From NCBI RefSeq assembly GCF_900176375.1, contig NZ_FWYF01000003.1, positions 124,001-188,000 of the forward strand: 64,000 nucleotides of DNA, given 5' to 3'. The stretch's first letter is position 1, and every line of letters begins with the position of its first letter. Below the pieces are notes generated by a model that saw only the letters and a list, made by a program, of their open reading frames with translations, had not been told where the DNA came from and did no database searches. This document shows, piece after piece, positions 1 to 8,139 of this stretch. Source of the DNA: Reichenbachiella faecimaris (GTDB taxonomy: Bacteria > Bacteroidota > Bacteroidia > Cytophagales > Cyclobacteriaceae). The position numbers and the translations under genes are program-made.

Positions 1-1230
1 TTTACGCTACAGGGAGACTTGTATCAAAACGATTCTGATCTGATCAGCGGAGAAACCTCAGAAATAATTGGAGGGAATGTACTGGCCAGATGGTCGCATA
101 CTTTCAATGATAGTTCAAATTTGCGTTTACAAACTTATTTTGATCAGACAGATCTTCTTCTTCCTACTGCTCCATTTATTGTAAACGGAATGGAACTGGC
201 ACCTGCCGGTACTTTCAAGGATAAACTGACAACCTATGATATTGATTTTCAGCATCGGTTTGAGTTGGGCAGCATCAACCGTGTGATATGGGGTTTGGGA
301 TATAGACATACTCATGATCAGGTGACCAATTCGCCTGCCCTAGGTTTTCTGCCTGAAGTACTCAAGCAGAATCTCTTTAGCATTTTCGTCCAGGATGAAA
401 TTAAAGTTTTTAGAGATTTTTTTGTTGCCATAGGTACAAAACTCGAACACAATGATTATACTGGGTATGTACTGGAACCTAATTGCAGGATACGTAAAAC
501 AATCGGAAAAAATTGGATGATCTGGTCTGCCATTTCCAGAGCAGTTCGTGCACCATCGCGTGTAGATAGAGATATCACACAAGGTACGCCACCAAATTTT
601 GTTTTACTCAAGGGCAGTTCAGAGTTTAGGACAGAAACTGTCATTGCCAGTGAATTGGGTGTTCGTGGAAAAATTATGTCGAAAGGAACCGCTTCGGTTT
701 CTTTTTTTTATAATCAGTATGATCATATACGTAGTACGGTACTCGATCCCGAAGTAATTTTTCCATTAACATTTCAAAACGGATTGGAAGGGGTAACCTA
801 TGGGTTTGAGCTGAACGTTTCTTATCAGCCGGCTTATTGGTGGCAGCTTACCACCAGTTATACCCTTTTGCATCAAGATCTTAAGGTTAAGAATGGTCAG
901 ACCGATTTCAATAATACGTACAATGAAACAGCCGATCCGGAAGGTCAATTTTTGTTTCGTTCGACGTTTTCATTGCCTTTGGGTATAAGTGTTAACGGTG
1001 CATTCAGATGGGTGGATGAACTCCCAATTAACAATAGCGGAACACAAGAGACCGTGCCTTCATATGCGGAGTTGGACGCCCGAGTAGCTTGGGATGCGAA
1101 TGATAAGATTAGTTTCTCTGTTGCTGGGAGAAATCTTTTGCATAATGATCATATAGAATATGGAGCGACTACTCCAACTCGACAAGCAATAGAAAGAAGC
1201 GTATATGTGAAGATGGCGCTGAGATTTTGA
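1..1230 (+). CDS. TonB-dependent outer-membrane receptor, C-terminal part
   Basis: The reading frame is open from the first base, so the gene starts left of the window; the TTG at 19 is only an internal codon. About 409 residues remain. They have the alternating polar/aromatic beta-strand texture of the 22-strand barrel of TonB-dependent receptors, including paired strands such as VTYGFELNVSYQPAYWWQL and a C-terminal strand ending in Phe (VYVKMALRF), the usual outer-membrane assembly signal. The late segment with AGRNLLHNDHIEY is the conserved near-C-terminal NL..N block of the family. Plug and TonB box are outside the window, so the substrate cannot be named. The YfiR-like gene follows after 35 bases, suggesting co-transcription with the signalling genes downstream. 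Membership of the family is fairly secure; the ligand is unknown. Confidence 0.85.
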   Translation, partial: FTLQGDLYQNDSDLISGETSEIIGGNVLARWSHTFNDSSNLRLQTYFDQTDLLLPTAPFIVNGMELAPAGTFKDKLTTYDIDFQHRFELGSINRVIWGLGYRHTHDQVTNSPALGFLPEVLKQNLFSIFVQDEIKVFRDFFVAIGTKLEHNDYTGYVLEPNCRIRKTIGKNWMIWSAISRAVRAPSRVDRDITQGTPPNFVLLKGSSEFRTETVIASELGVRGKIMSKGTASVSFFYNQYDHIRSTVLDPEVIFPLTFQNGLEGVTYGFELNVSYQPAYWWQLTTSYTLLHQDLKVKNGQTDFNNTYNETADPEGQFLFRSTFSLPLGISVNGAFRWVDELPINNSGTQETVPSYAELDARVAWDANDKISFSVAGRNLLHNDHIEYGATTPTRQAIERSVYVKMALRF

Positions 1231-1265
1231 GACTTAGCAGTTAGATATTTTAGCATTTAGGACAA

Positions 1266-1820
1266 ATGAGCAAAATTAAGAAGCAGAAAAAGAGGATTAC
1301 AAGAATATCCTACCTTATTTTTTTAATAGTCTGTTTGTGCGCTGCACAAACCTCAGATTCTAAAGAATATAAGGTTAAGGCCATTTTCTTGTTCAATTTT
1401 GCTCAATTTATGGAGTGGCCGGAAGATTCTTTTGCTCATGAAAAGGCTCCGTTTGTACTAGGCATTTTAGGAGAGAATCTCTTTGGAACTTTTTTGAAAG
1501 AAACCATCATTAACGAGAAAATAGAGGGACATCCACTGGTTATAGAGCATTATAATGAGATAAGCGAAGTGAATGGATGTCACATTTTATTTGTCCATAC
1601 CACTCAGGTGGATCAAATGAATGCAATGGCTGATCATCTGAAATATCAGCATGTACTTACCGTTGGTGAAAGTCGGGATTTTATTACCAAAGGAGGTGTT
1701 GTCAGGTTTTTTATGAAAGGGGGTAAGATTAGACTGGAAATTAATGTTCAGGCCGCTGAGGCTGCTGGTCTTGTCATAAGTTCGAAATTATTAGGTGTGT
1801 CTCAAATCGTAAAAAGCTAA
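1266..1820 (+). CDS. YfiR-like (DUF4154) periplasmic regulator
   Basis: The 184-residue protein has a basic N-terminus, a hydrophobic signal segment around residues 13-27 and then KVKAIFLFNFAQFMEWPEDSF, the typical opening of YfiR/DUF4154 proteins (K-A-x-x-L-x-x-F-x-x-F-x-x-W-P). Further family-like blocks are PFVLGILGENLFG, CHILFVHTTQ, HVLTVGES and the C-terminal IRLEINVQAAEAAGLVISSKLL. YfiR proteins are periplasmic and, in Pseudomonas, restrain the CHASE8 domain of the membrane cyclase YfiN. Here the next gene, two bases downstream, is a CHASE8-like histidine kinase rather than a cyclase, so the protein probably controls that kinase. The TonB receptor upstream could be part of the same unit. 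Family call is firm; the partner is inferred from adjacency. Confidence 0.85.
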   Translation: MSKIKKQKKRITRISYLIFLIVCLCAAQTSDSKEYKVKAIFLFNFAQFMEWPEDSFAHEKAPFVLGILGENLFGTFLKETIINEKIEGHPLVIEHYNEISEVNGCHILFVHTTQVDQMNAMADHLKYQHVLTVGESRDFITKGGVVRFFMKGGKIRLEINVQAAEAAGLVISSKLLGVSQIVKS

Positions 1821-1822
1821 TT

Positions 1823-3622
1823 ATGGCGTTCGCAGATATACCCATTCGACGAAAACTATTAAGAGCGATCCTGTTCAGCACGGGTACAGCGATTCTCATT
1901 ACCTGCACTGCTTATTTCGCTTATGAGTTGTTCAGTTTTCGCCAAACAAGTATCCGAGAGTTGTCTATAGTTGGAGAAATAATTGCAACCAATAGTACAG
2001 CAGCGCTAGCATTTAATAGCAAGGAGGATGCTTATGAGATGCTCTCCTCCCTGAAGGTAGATAAGAGTATTGAAGCCGCATGTCTTTATGATAAGCACGG
2101 AAATATTTTCACTTATTACCCAGAGGAGTTATCAGCAGATCATTTTCCGGATTCTCCTAAGAAAGATGGATATCGTATCATTGATTCTGGCCTAATAGGA
2201 ATTCAACCTGTGATTGAGAAAAATAGACGATTGGGAACTCTCTATTTAAGGTCAAACATGAATGCTTTCTATTTTCATATGCAATTGTACGCTGGCATAG
2301 CAGGACTTGTGATAGTTTTTTCTTTTGTTTTGTCGTATCTGTTGTCCAGAAAAATGCAGAGTAGCATAACTAACCCGATCCTTGAGTTGGCAGATACAGC
2401 TTTAGCTATTTCTGATAGAAAGGACTATAAAGTACGAGCGACAAAACACGGTAATGATGAAATAGGATTGCTCACCGATGCCTTTAACCAAATGCTGGAT
2501 CAGATCCAGGATCACGATCAGATACTCCGTGAGAACGAAGAGCGTTTTGAGAGCACATTGGATAATATGCTGGAAGGGTGTCATATTCTTGATTTCGATT
2601 GGAGGTATGTTTATCTCAATGACTCAGCCGACAGACATAATAAGCGTCCGAAGGAAGAACTACTTGGAAAGAGATATACTGAGGCATGGCCTGGCGTCGA
2701 GACTACAGAAGTTTTTAGTATTATAAAAAGATGTCTTGAGGAAGAAACAAATAGCGAAATAGAAAATGAGTTTATTTTCCCTAATGGAACAAGTGGCTGG
2801 TTTAAGTTAGCCATTCGAACCATACCTGAAGGCGTCTTTATCTTATCAGAAGATATAACCGATAAAAAAAATGCGGAAAATAGAATTTTAAACCTCAACG
2901 AAGAATTGGAACAAAAAGTCCGTAAACGTACCTCGCAACTTGAAGTCGCTAACAAGGAGTTGGAGTCGTTTACTTATTCTGTGTCACATGATTTGAGAGC
3001 GCCTCTTAGGTCAGTGATAGGTTATTCGCAGATTGTTTTAGAAGATTATTTGGACAAGCTTGATGAAGAGGGGGTTAGAATATTGAAAGTAATAATATCC
3101 AATGCCACTAAAATGGGGCAATTGATCGACGATCTGCTAGCCTTTTCAAAAATCGGAAAGCAGGAGCTGTCAAAAAGGCCGCTGGATATGGAAGCCATTG
3201 TGGCAGAAGCCATAGACGAAAATCAATATCAATCGGAGCGAGCAAATATTGTAATGAAGGAAATGATACCAGCAGAGGGTGACAAAAGTCTGATCAAACA
3301 GGTAGTCGCCAATCTCGTGTCGAACGCCTTAAAATATTCTGGAAAGGAGGACGCTCCATTGGTCGAAATTGGTTCTTATCAGCAAAACAAAAACAATATC
3401 TATTATTTCAAAGACAATGGGGTTGGATTTGATATGAAGTATTATGATAAGCTATTTGGTGTTTTCGAACGGTTGCATAAGAGTGCCGAGTTTGAAGGGA
3501 CTGGTGTTGGACTGGCTCTGGTGCAAAGGATTACAGCTAAACATAATGGGAAGGTCTGGGCAGAAGGGGCGCTGCAGCAGGGTGCTACCTTTTACTTTTC
3601 TCTTCCTACGCAACCAAACTGA
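1823..3622 (+). CDS. CHASE8-HAMP-PAS sensor histidine kinase
   Basis: Membrane sensor kinase of 599 residues. TM1 lies around residues 12-34 and TM2 around 153-175. Between them is a periplasmic sensor of about 115 residues with the I-x-x-N-x-x-A-A-L-x-F signature seen in CHASE8 domains (NSTAALAFNSKEDA). A HAMP domain (176-230), a PAS-like domain (240-350) and a coiled-coil linker precede HisKA with FTYSVSHDLRAPLRSVIGY (phospho-acceptor His389). The ATPase shows the N box VANLVSNALKYS, G1 DNGVGFD and G2 GTGVGLALV, so it should be active. It starts two bases after the YfiR-like gene and is followed by a lone receiver, its likely phosphorylation target. The arrangement replaces the GGDEF output of the YfiN type with a phosphorelay. 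Confidence 0.88.
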   Translation: MAFADIPIRRKLLRAILFSTGTAILITCTAYFAYELFSFRQTSIRELSIVGEIIATNSTAALAFNSKEDAYEMLSSLKVDKSIEAACLYDKHGNIFTYYPEELSADHFPDSPKKDGYRIIDSGLIGIQPVIEKNRRLGTLYLRSNMNAFYFHMQLYAGIAGLVIVFSFVLSYLLSRKMQSSITNPILELADTALAISDRKDYKVRATKHGNDEIGLLTDAFNQMLDQIQDHDQILRENEERFESTLDNMLEGCHILDFDWRYVYLNDSADRHNKRPKEELLGKRYTEAWPGVETTEVFSIIKRCLEEETNSEIENEFIFPNGTSGWFKLAIRTIPEGVFILSEDITDKKNAENRILNLNEELEQKVRKRTSQLEVANKELESFTYSVSHDLRAPLRSVIGYSQIVLEDYLDKLDEEGVRILKVIISNATKMGQLIDDLLAFSKIGKQELSKRPLDMEAIVAEAIDENQYQSERANIVMKEMIPAEGDKSLIKQVVANLVSNALKYSGKEDAPLVEIGSYQQNKNNIYYFKDNGVGFDMKYYDKLFGVFERLHKSAEFEGTGVGLALVQRITAKHNGKVWAEGALQQGATFYFSLPTQPN

Positions 3623-3646
3623 AACTATAAAACCTAAACCAAAGAA

Positions 3647-4090
3647 ATGGACAATATTCATGATGTAGAAGTACTTTTAGTTGAAGACAACCTGGATGAG
3701 GCAGGGCTTGTGATAAGAGCGCTGAAGAAAAATAACTTGGGGAATAATCTTGTGCATTTGGAAGATGGAGCTGAAGCGCTGGATTTTATTTTTGCACGTG
3801 GTGCCTACTCAGATAGAAAAGTAGAGTTTAAGCCGAAAGTAGTTCTCCTTGACTTAAAAATGCCTAAAGTAGATGGGCTTCAAGTGCTGAAGGAAATACG
3901 AAATGATAAGCGAACAAAATTAATCCCTGTGGTGATTATGACTTCTTCTGCAGAGCAAAAGGACATCATCGAAAGCTATGGGCTTGGTGTAAACGCCTAT
4001 GTGGTGAAACCACTTGATTTTGAAAATTTTTATAAAGTTATGATAGACCTGGGTCTGTTTTGGCTATTGGTGAATCAACCACCAGGATGA
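3647..4090 (+). CDS. Single-domain response regulator (Rcp1-like receiver)
   Basis: A 147-residue receiver with no output domain. The acidic pocket is in LLVEDNLDEAG, the phosphorylatable aspartate is Asp69 in VVLLDLKMP, the switch Thr/Ser is in VVIMTSSAEQ, and the conserved lysine is Lys121 in VVKPLDFENF. The inserted YSDRKVEFKPK segment before the aspartate strand is typical of the Rcp1-like receivers common in Cytophagales. It lies 24 bases after the CHASE8-like kinase and on the same strand, so it is probably that kinase's partner and either acts by protein contact or passes phosphate on. The gene ends facing the leftward kinase gene at 4178, with 87 bases between them and no clear terminator. 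Confidence 0.88.
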   Translation: MDNIHDVEVLLVEDNLDEAGLVIRALKKNNLGNNLVHLEDGAEALDFIFARGAYSDRKVEFKPKVVLLDLKMPKVDGLQVLKEIRNDKRTKLIPVVIMTSSAEQKDIIESYGLGVNAYVVKPLDFENFYKVMIDLGLFWLLVNQPPG

Positions 4091-4177
4091 TCAGCAATAT
4101 CAAAGATCGTATTGTTTTTGGGGTGCTAAAAAAATATTTTTCTCCACGTTAATGCAGTATTTAGTAATGCACAACCT

Positions 4178-5239
4178 TCATTCTAACACAAAATAAAAGG
4201 TAGACCCTTTACCCACTTCAGAATGGCACCAGATTTCACCCCCGTGTCTGTCTATTATCGCTTTGCATATGGCTAGTCCTAAGCCCGTCCCTGGTTGTTT
4301 TTGATTGTTCAATCTCTTAAAAGGTTCGAATACACGTTGATAGGCATCTTCTGGAAAACCAATCCCATGATCTGAAATGGATATGGAATAGCCTTCCTGC
4401 TTATCTTTAGATGCTATTTTGATGTAAGGACTTTTGTCTGAGTAGTTTATCCCGTTCGCTATTAGGTTTTGCATCAGCTGTACTAGCAAGGTTTCACTAC
4501 CATTTACTTCTGGGAGATTATCGTACTCAATCTTAGCCTTTCGGGTGGCAATGAGCTCTTGAAGATTAGTCAATGCCTGCTTAACAACACTTTGCATTGA
4601 AACTGGCTTCTTTTCAATCTCAATTTTGGATGCATTATTGTATTGTGAAAGTTCATCAATTAACTTTTCCATGTGAATGGCAGAAGTAGATAGCAATTTT
4701 GTAAGATGCTCAATTCCGCTATAGTCTTTAGCTTCTAGCGATCTTTCTATTTCCTGACTCAGCATTCTCATGTTACCGATTGGCGATCGGAGATCATGTG
4801 CTAAAATATGAGCAAAACTTTGTAAAGATTCGCGCTGTTGGTCTATGGTGTATTTTAATTGTACTTTTTCAAGCGAGCTTTGCAATACTCGACTAATGGA
4901 TTGTGCATCGATCAATCGTTTTGGAATGTAGTCAGTGGCACCAGCATTAAATGCCTCTGAAACTAAAATCTCGTCCCCGTAATCGGTGATCATGATGATT
5001 GGCAAATAAGGGTATTGCTCACGAAGAATTTTAACACCCTCCAAACCAGTTTTTCCTGGCATTTGATAATCTAACAATGTGCAATCAAAAGATTGAGATT
5101 CAAATAATTTGATTACCTCATCCATGTTTTCTGCCTCAGAAATAATGCTTTTAACATTTGCTTGTTTAAGCGCTCGTTTGATCAATTTACGATCACCTAT
5201 ATCATCGTCAGCAATTAGTATTTTTAAATTTTTTTCCAT
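4178..5239 (-). CDS. Receiver-histidine kinase hybrid (REC-HisKA-HATPase)
   Basis: A cytoplasmic 353-residue protein with an N-terminal receiver (residues 5-125; acidic pair Asp11/Asp12, phospho-Asp57 in CTLLDYQMPG, Lys107 in YIPKRL), a short coiled coil, then HisKA with FAHILAHDLRSPIGN (His148) and a complete ATPase (MQNLIANGINYS, DHGIGFP, GTGLGLAICK). It ends with EVGKGSTFYFVL. There is no membrane segment or sensor domain, so input must arrive as phosphate or protein contact at the receiver. It is the last gene of a leftward trio with the receiver at 5247 (7 bases upstream) and the Cache kinase at 5703, which suggests a three-component relay. The order receiver-then-kinase is the reverse of the common hybrid kinase. 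Confidence 0.88.
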   Translation of the reverse strand: MEKNLKILIADDDIGDRKLIKRALKQANVKSIISEAENMDEVIKLFESQSFDCTLLDYQMPGKTGLEGVKILREQYPYLPIIMITDYGDEILVSEAFNAGATDYIPKRLIDAQSISRVLQSSLEKVQLKYTIDQQRESLQSFAHILAHDLRSPIGNMRMLSQEIERSLEAKDYSGIEHLTKLLSTSAIHMEKLIDELSQYNNASKIEIEKKPVSMQSVVKQALTNLQELIATRKAKIEYDNLPEVNGSETLLVQLMQNLIANGINYSDKSPYIKIASKDKQEGYSISISDHGIGFPEDAYQRVFEPFKRLNNQKQPGTGLGLAICKAIIDRHGGEIWCHSEVGKGSTFYFVLE

Positions 5240-5246
5240 TTCAATA

Positions 5247-5693
5247 TCAATCGGGTAATTCTACTATTCGCCAGTAAGCATCTACTAACTCTACTAATCT
5301 TAAAAAGTCTTGTCCCGCTACTTCTTTCACAATATACCCAGCTACATTTAAGTCATAGGCTTTTGCCTTGTCTTCTTGGCTCTTAGAAGTAGTAAGTATG
5401 AATACTATGGTCTTTTTTAGTTCTTCGTCTGCCCTTAGTTCACGAATAAAATCAATACCACCCATTCTCGGCATATTGAGATCAACAAGGACTAAATATG
5501 GCATATTGAGTTTCTCGCGCCCGTTCGTTCCGCGTAAGATCTCAAGGCCTTCCACTCCGTCCACGGCCCGAATGATAGGGTTGGCAATTTTGGCTTTTTT
5601 AAAGGTTCTCTGAACTGCTTTGACATCTGCATCATCGTCCTCAAGAAGCAATATTTGTAATGGTTGTATTTGGTCTTTCATTTTGAGTATCAT
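5247..5693 (-). CDS. Single-domain response regulator (Rcp1-like receiver)
   Basis: A 148-residue lone receiver: acidic cluster ILLLEDDDADV, phospho-Asp71 in LVLVDLNMPRMGG, Thr-Thr switch in FILTTSKSQ. The usual Lys-Pro pair is Lys-Glu here (YIVKEVAG), a tolerated variant. The start is uncertain: ATG at 5693 leaves 9 bases after the upstream kinase stop, and an in-frame ATG at 5681 also fits the family start. It is the middle gene of the leftward trio and would carry phosphate between the Cache kinase (5703-7979) and the receiver-kinase at 4178, or act as a soluble output. Confidence 0.87.
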   Translation of the reverse strand: MILKMKDQIQPLQILLLEDDDADVKAVQRTFKKAKIANPIIRAVDGVEGLEILRGTNGREKLNMPYLVLVDLNMPRMGGIDFIRELRADEELKKTIVFILTTSKSQEDKAKAYDLNVAGYIVKEVAGQDFLRLVELVDAYWRIVELPD

Positions 5694-5702
5694 TTAGCAT
5701 TT

Positions 5703-7979
5703 TTAATTAACAGAGGACTCCAATGTTTTAGGCCATATAAAAATAAAATCTGTGCCTTGACCTTCCACTGATTTGAGTGTTATAGTACCTCCTAGGTGTT
5801 CAACATTTTTTTTGACCATGGCTAAGCCCATGCCACTCCCTTCTACTTGATCTCTGGGTTTTAGAGTAAGAAACATTTCAAATATTTGGTCTTGATATTG
5901 GGCAGGTATGCCTGGGCCATCATCTTTTACATGAAACTTATATTTACCATCAAACTCTTCAAACCAAATATCTACATTTCCTTTACTGCTGTGATGATGT
6001 TTTATGGCATTGTTAATAAGATTGTGCAAGACTTGTTGTAGTGGCATGCGTTTGAATTTGGTTTTAGCAAACATGGGGTTGAATACGATATTAAAATCAT
6101 CTGGCTGGGACAAAAGTAGTTTTATGTCGTTAGCTAAAACAGCTCCGTTTACTTCTTCCGCGTATCGATCATCTATTTTACGACCGATACGCGAATACTC
6201 TAGCAAATCGTCTAACAACTTCTCCATTCTTTTGACTCTATTTCTCATGAGTTCCAGATTTTCCTTGCTGTCATCATCCATGATTTCGTCAAGGTCTTCT
6301 TCCAGCCAGCGAGAGGTATTGTCTATTACACGTAGTGGAGCCTTCAGGTCATGAGAGGCTACATACGCAAAGTCATCCAGTTCTTTATTCGATTGTTTTA
6401 AAGCTTCTATTAGTCTTTCCATTTCTTTTTCTGCAGCCTTTCTATCAGAAATATCCCGAACAATCGCTGTAAAAAGAATGCCGCTGTTAACTTTGACTTC
6501 GCTGATTGAAAGTTCCATTGGAAATACACTTCCATCTTTATGCAATCCCTGAACCTCCCTATTCGTATTGATTGTTCCCTTTTTTCGAGTCTGCAGATAA
6601 TTCTCAATAAATCCGCCTTCTCCTCCTTCAATAGGTTCTTTGGGTATCAGGAGCGCAATATTTTTGTCCAATACTTCGTTGGTTGCATACCCAAAAATCT
6701 GACAGCATTGAGGATTGTAGGCGACAATTAATCCCTGGCTATTGATGGTTATTATGCCATCATTGACTGAATCTAAGACTGCCTTCGATTTAGCTTCACT
6801 TTCCAATAATGATTTAATTGCCCCCTGAAAGGACTTCGCTAATTCTCCAATTTCGTCAGTCAGATGGGTTGGTAAATCTACACTGCTATTATAATCAGTA
6901 ATGTTGGAAAGTTGGATCGTCATTTGTCTTAACGGTTGCGTAAACTTTCTTGCTAATGTGAAGGAAATGGCGACTGAGCCAATTATTAAAAAAATGGAAA
7001 TAAGTAAAATCTCATCTCGGGTTTTAAAAGCATTTGCCAGTAATTCCTCTTTTGGTTTACGGAGCGCTATTCCAACATAATTTTCTGAATCGTTGCTTGA
7101 TAGGTTGAGTTTTACAAAATAGGAAATATTGTCATCTTCAATCAAGCTGGTTTCATTCGTTTGGTTATGAATAACCTTTGAGACAAATAATGGAGGAGTT
7201 ACTGTATAGTTTTGGTGAAATTGGAATTCGCCGATGGTTCCATTTTTTTTGTGCTCCAAATAGTCCCCAGACTGATTGATCACTAGTACGTTGTCAGCCG
7301 GAGTTAAGAATTCTAAAGTATTTTTTATCAGATTGGAATAATCAACGTTTAAAACGATGACGCCAAATGGTTTCCCGTTGTCGCCGTATATAGATACCAG
7401 TACTCTAATGGTCGGCAACAGTAGGCTGTCGATTTTTCCTTGTTCTCTATTATAATTTACTTTTGTAAAATAAGCGAGACCATTTGGCAGTTGTTCTGCA
7501 GCCTTCATGTAAGGTTCGTCACCTTTTTGCTGAAGTTCTGATACAGAAACACGGGCTAATCCATTTTCAGTACGGTTTACTCTTACCAGCTCTTTTCCGT
7601 TATCTGCAAATCCGATATATCTCATCTGCGTATAAAATTCTCGCTCGGTCATTACCGAAATAAAGATGGTTTCTAAACGATTACGCCAGAGTTCTATGTT
7701 AGATCCGTCCAATGGGTCTGTCCCATTGTTCTTTGTAGTGCGGATAAACCCCTTGATTGGAGGAGTCCTGGCTACAACGAAGATATCATTTTGCATGCCA
7801 TCAAAGACATCCATAAACTTCAAAGACATAAGTCGGGTATTCAATGCAAGATCTTCGATTGAATCAGCAAGAGTGTATTGCACTGTACGGTAGTAATTCA
7901 ATACTCCAATAATGGCTGCTATAAAAAAAGCAACTCCACAAACCAATAAGGTGAATTTATTGTGAACTGTCAATCTCAA
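5703..7979 (-). CDS. Cache-HAMP-PAS sensor histidine kinase
   Basis: Membrane kinase of 758 residues. TM1 is at about 9-28 and TM2 at about 322-342, enclosing some 290 periplasmic residues with a double-Cache texture (LYYxGFADNGKELVR-like first lobe; VLVSIYGDNGKPFGVIVLNVDYSNL as the second). HAMP is near 343-395, PAS near 398-512 (GIITINSQGLIVAYNPQ, FGYATNEVL, DISDRKAAE). The DHp helix has FAYVASHDLKAPLRVIDN with His543, and the ATPase has LHNLINNAIKHHHS, DDGPGIP and GSGMGLAMVKK, all boxes present. Double-Cache domains bind small extracellular ligands such as amino or carboxylic acids; the ligand here cannot be read from sequence. It heads a leftward operon with the receiver and receiver-kinase and is divergent from the kinase at 8140 across 160 bases. 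Confidence 0.88.
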   Translation of the reverse strand: MRLTVHNKFTLLVCGVAFFIAAIIGVLNYYRTVQYTLADSIEDLALNTRLMSLKFMDVFDGMQNDIFVVARTPPIKGFIRTTKNNGTDPLDGSNIELWRNRLETIFISVMTEREFYTQMRYIGFADNGKELVRVNRTENGLARVSVSELQQKGDEPYMKAAEQLPNGLAYFTKVNYNREQGKIDSLLLPTIRVLVSIYGDNGKPFGVIVLNVDYSNLIKNTLEFLTPADNVLVINQSGDYLEHKKNGTIGEFQFHQNYTVTPPLFVSKVIHNQTNETSLIEDDNISYFVKLNLSSNDSENYVGIALRKPKEELLANAFKTRDEILLISIFLIIGSVAISFTLARKFTQPLRQMTIQLSNITDYNSSVDLPTHLTDEIGELAKSFQGAIKSLLESEAKSKAVLDSVNDGIITINSQGLIVAYNPQCCQIFGYATNEVLDKNIALLIPKEPIEGGEGGFIENYLQTRKKGTINTNREVQGLHKDGSVFPMELSISEVKVNSGILFTAIVRDISDRKAAEKEMERLIEALKQSNKELDDFAYVASHDLKAPLRVIDNTSRWLEEDLDEIMDDDSKENLELMRNRVKRMEKLLDDLLEYSRIGRKIDDRYAEEVNGAVLANDIKLLLSQPDDFNIVFNPMFAKTKFKRMPLQQVLHNLINNAIKHHHSSKGNVDIWFEEFDGKYKFHVKDDGPGIPAQYQDQIFEMFLTLKPRDQVEGSGMGLAMVKKNVEHLGGTITLKSVEGQGTDFIFIWPKTLESSVN

Positions 7980-8139
7980 AGTGAAGTGTGGCTAAGTGGT
8001 TTCATAGTATAAGAAGGCTCGACCTTCTTCCTAAAGGTAATATTTTATACTGAATATTATTTAGACATATATTTATCTATTTATATTTTTAAGCATTTTC
8101 GATAAAAACCGTTACCTTTTAGATCTAATCTATCCTCCC

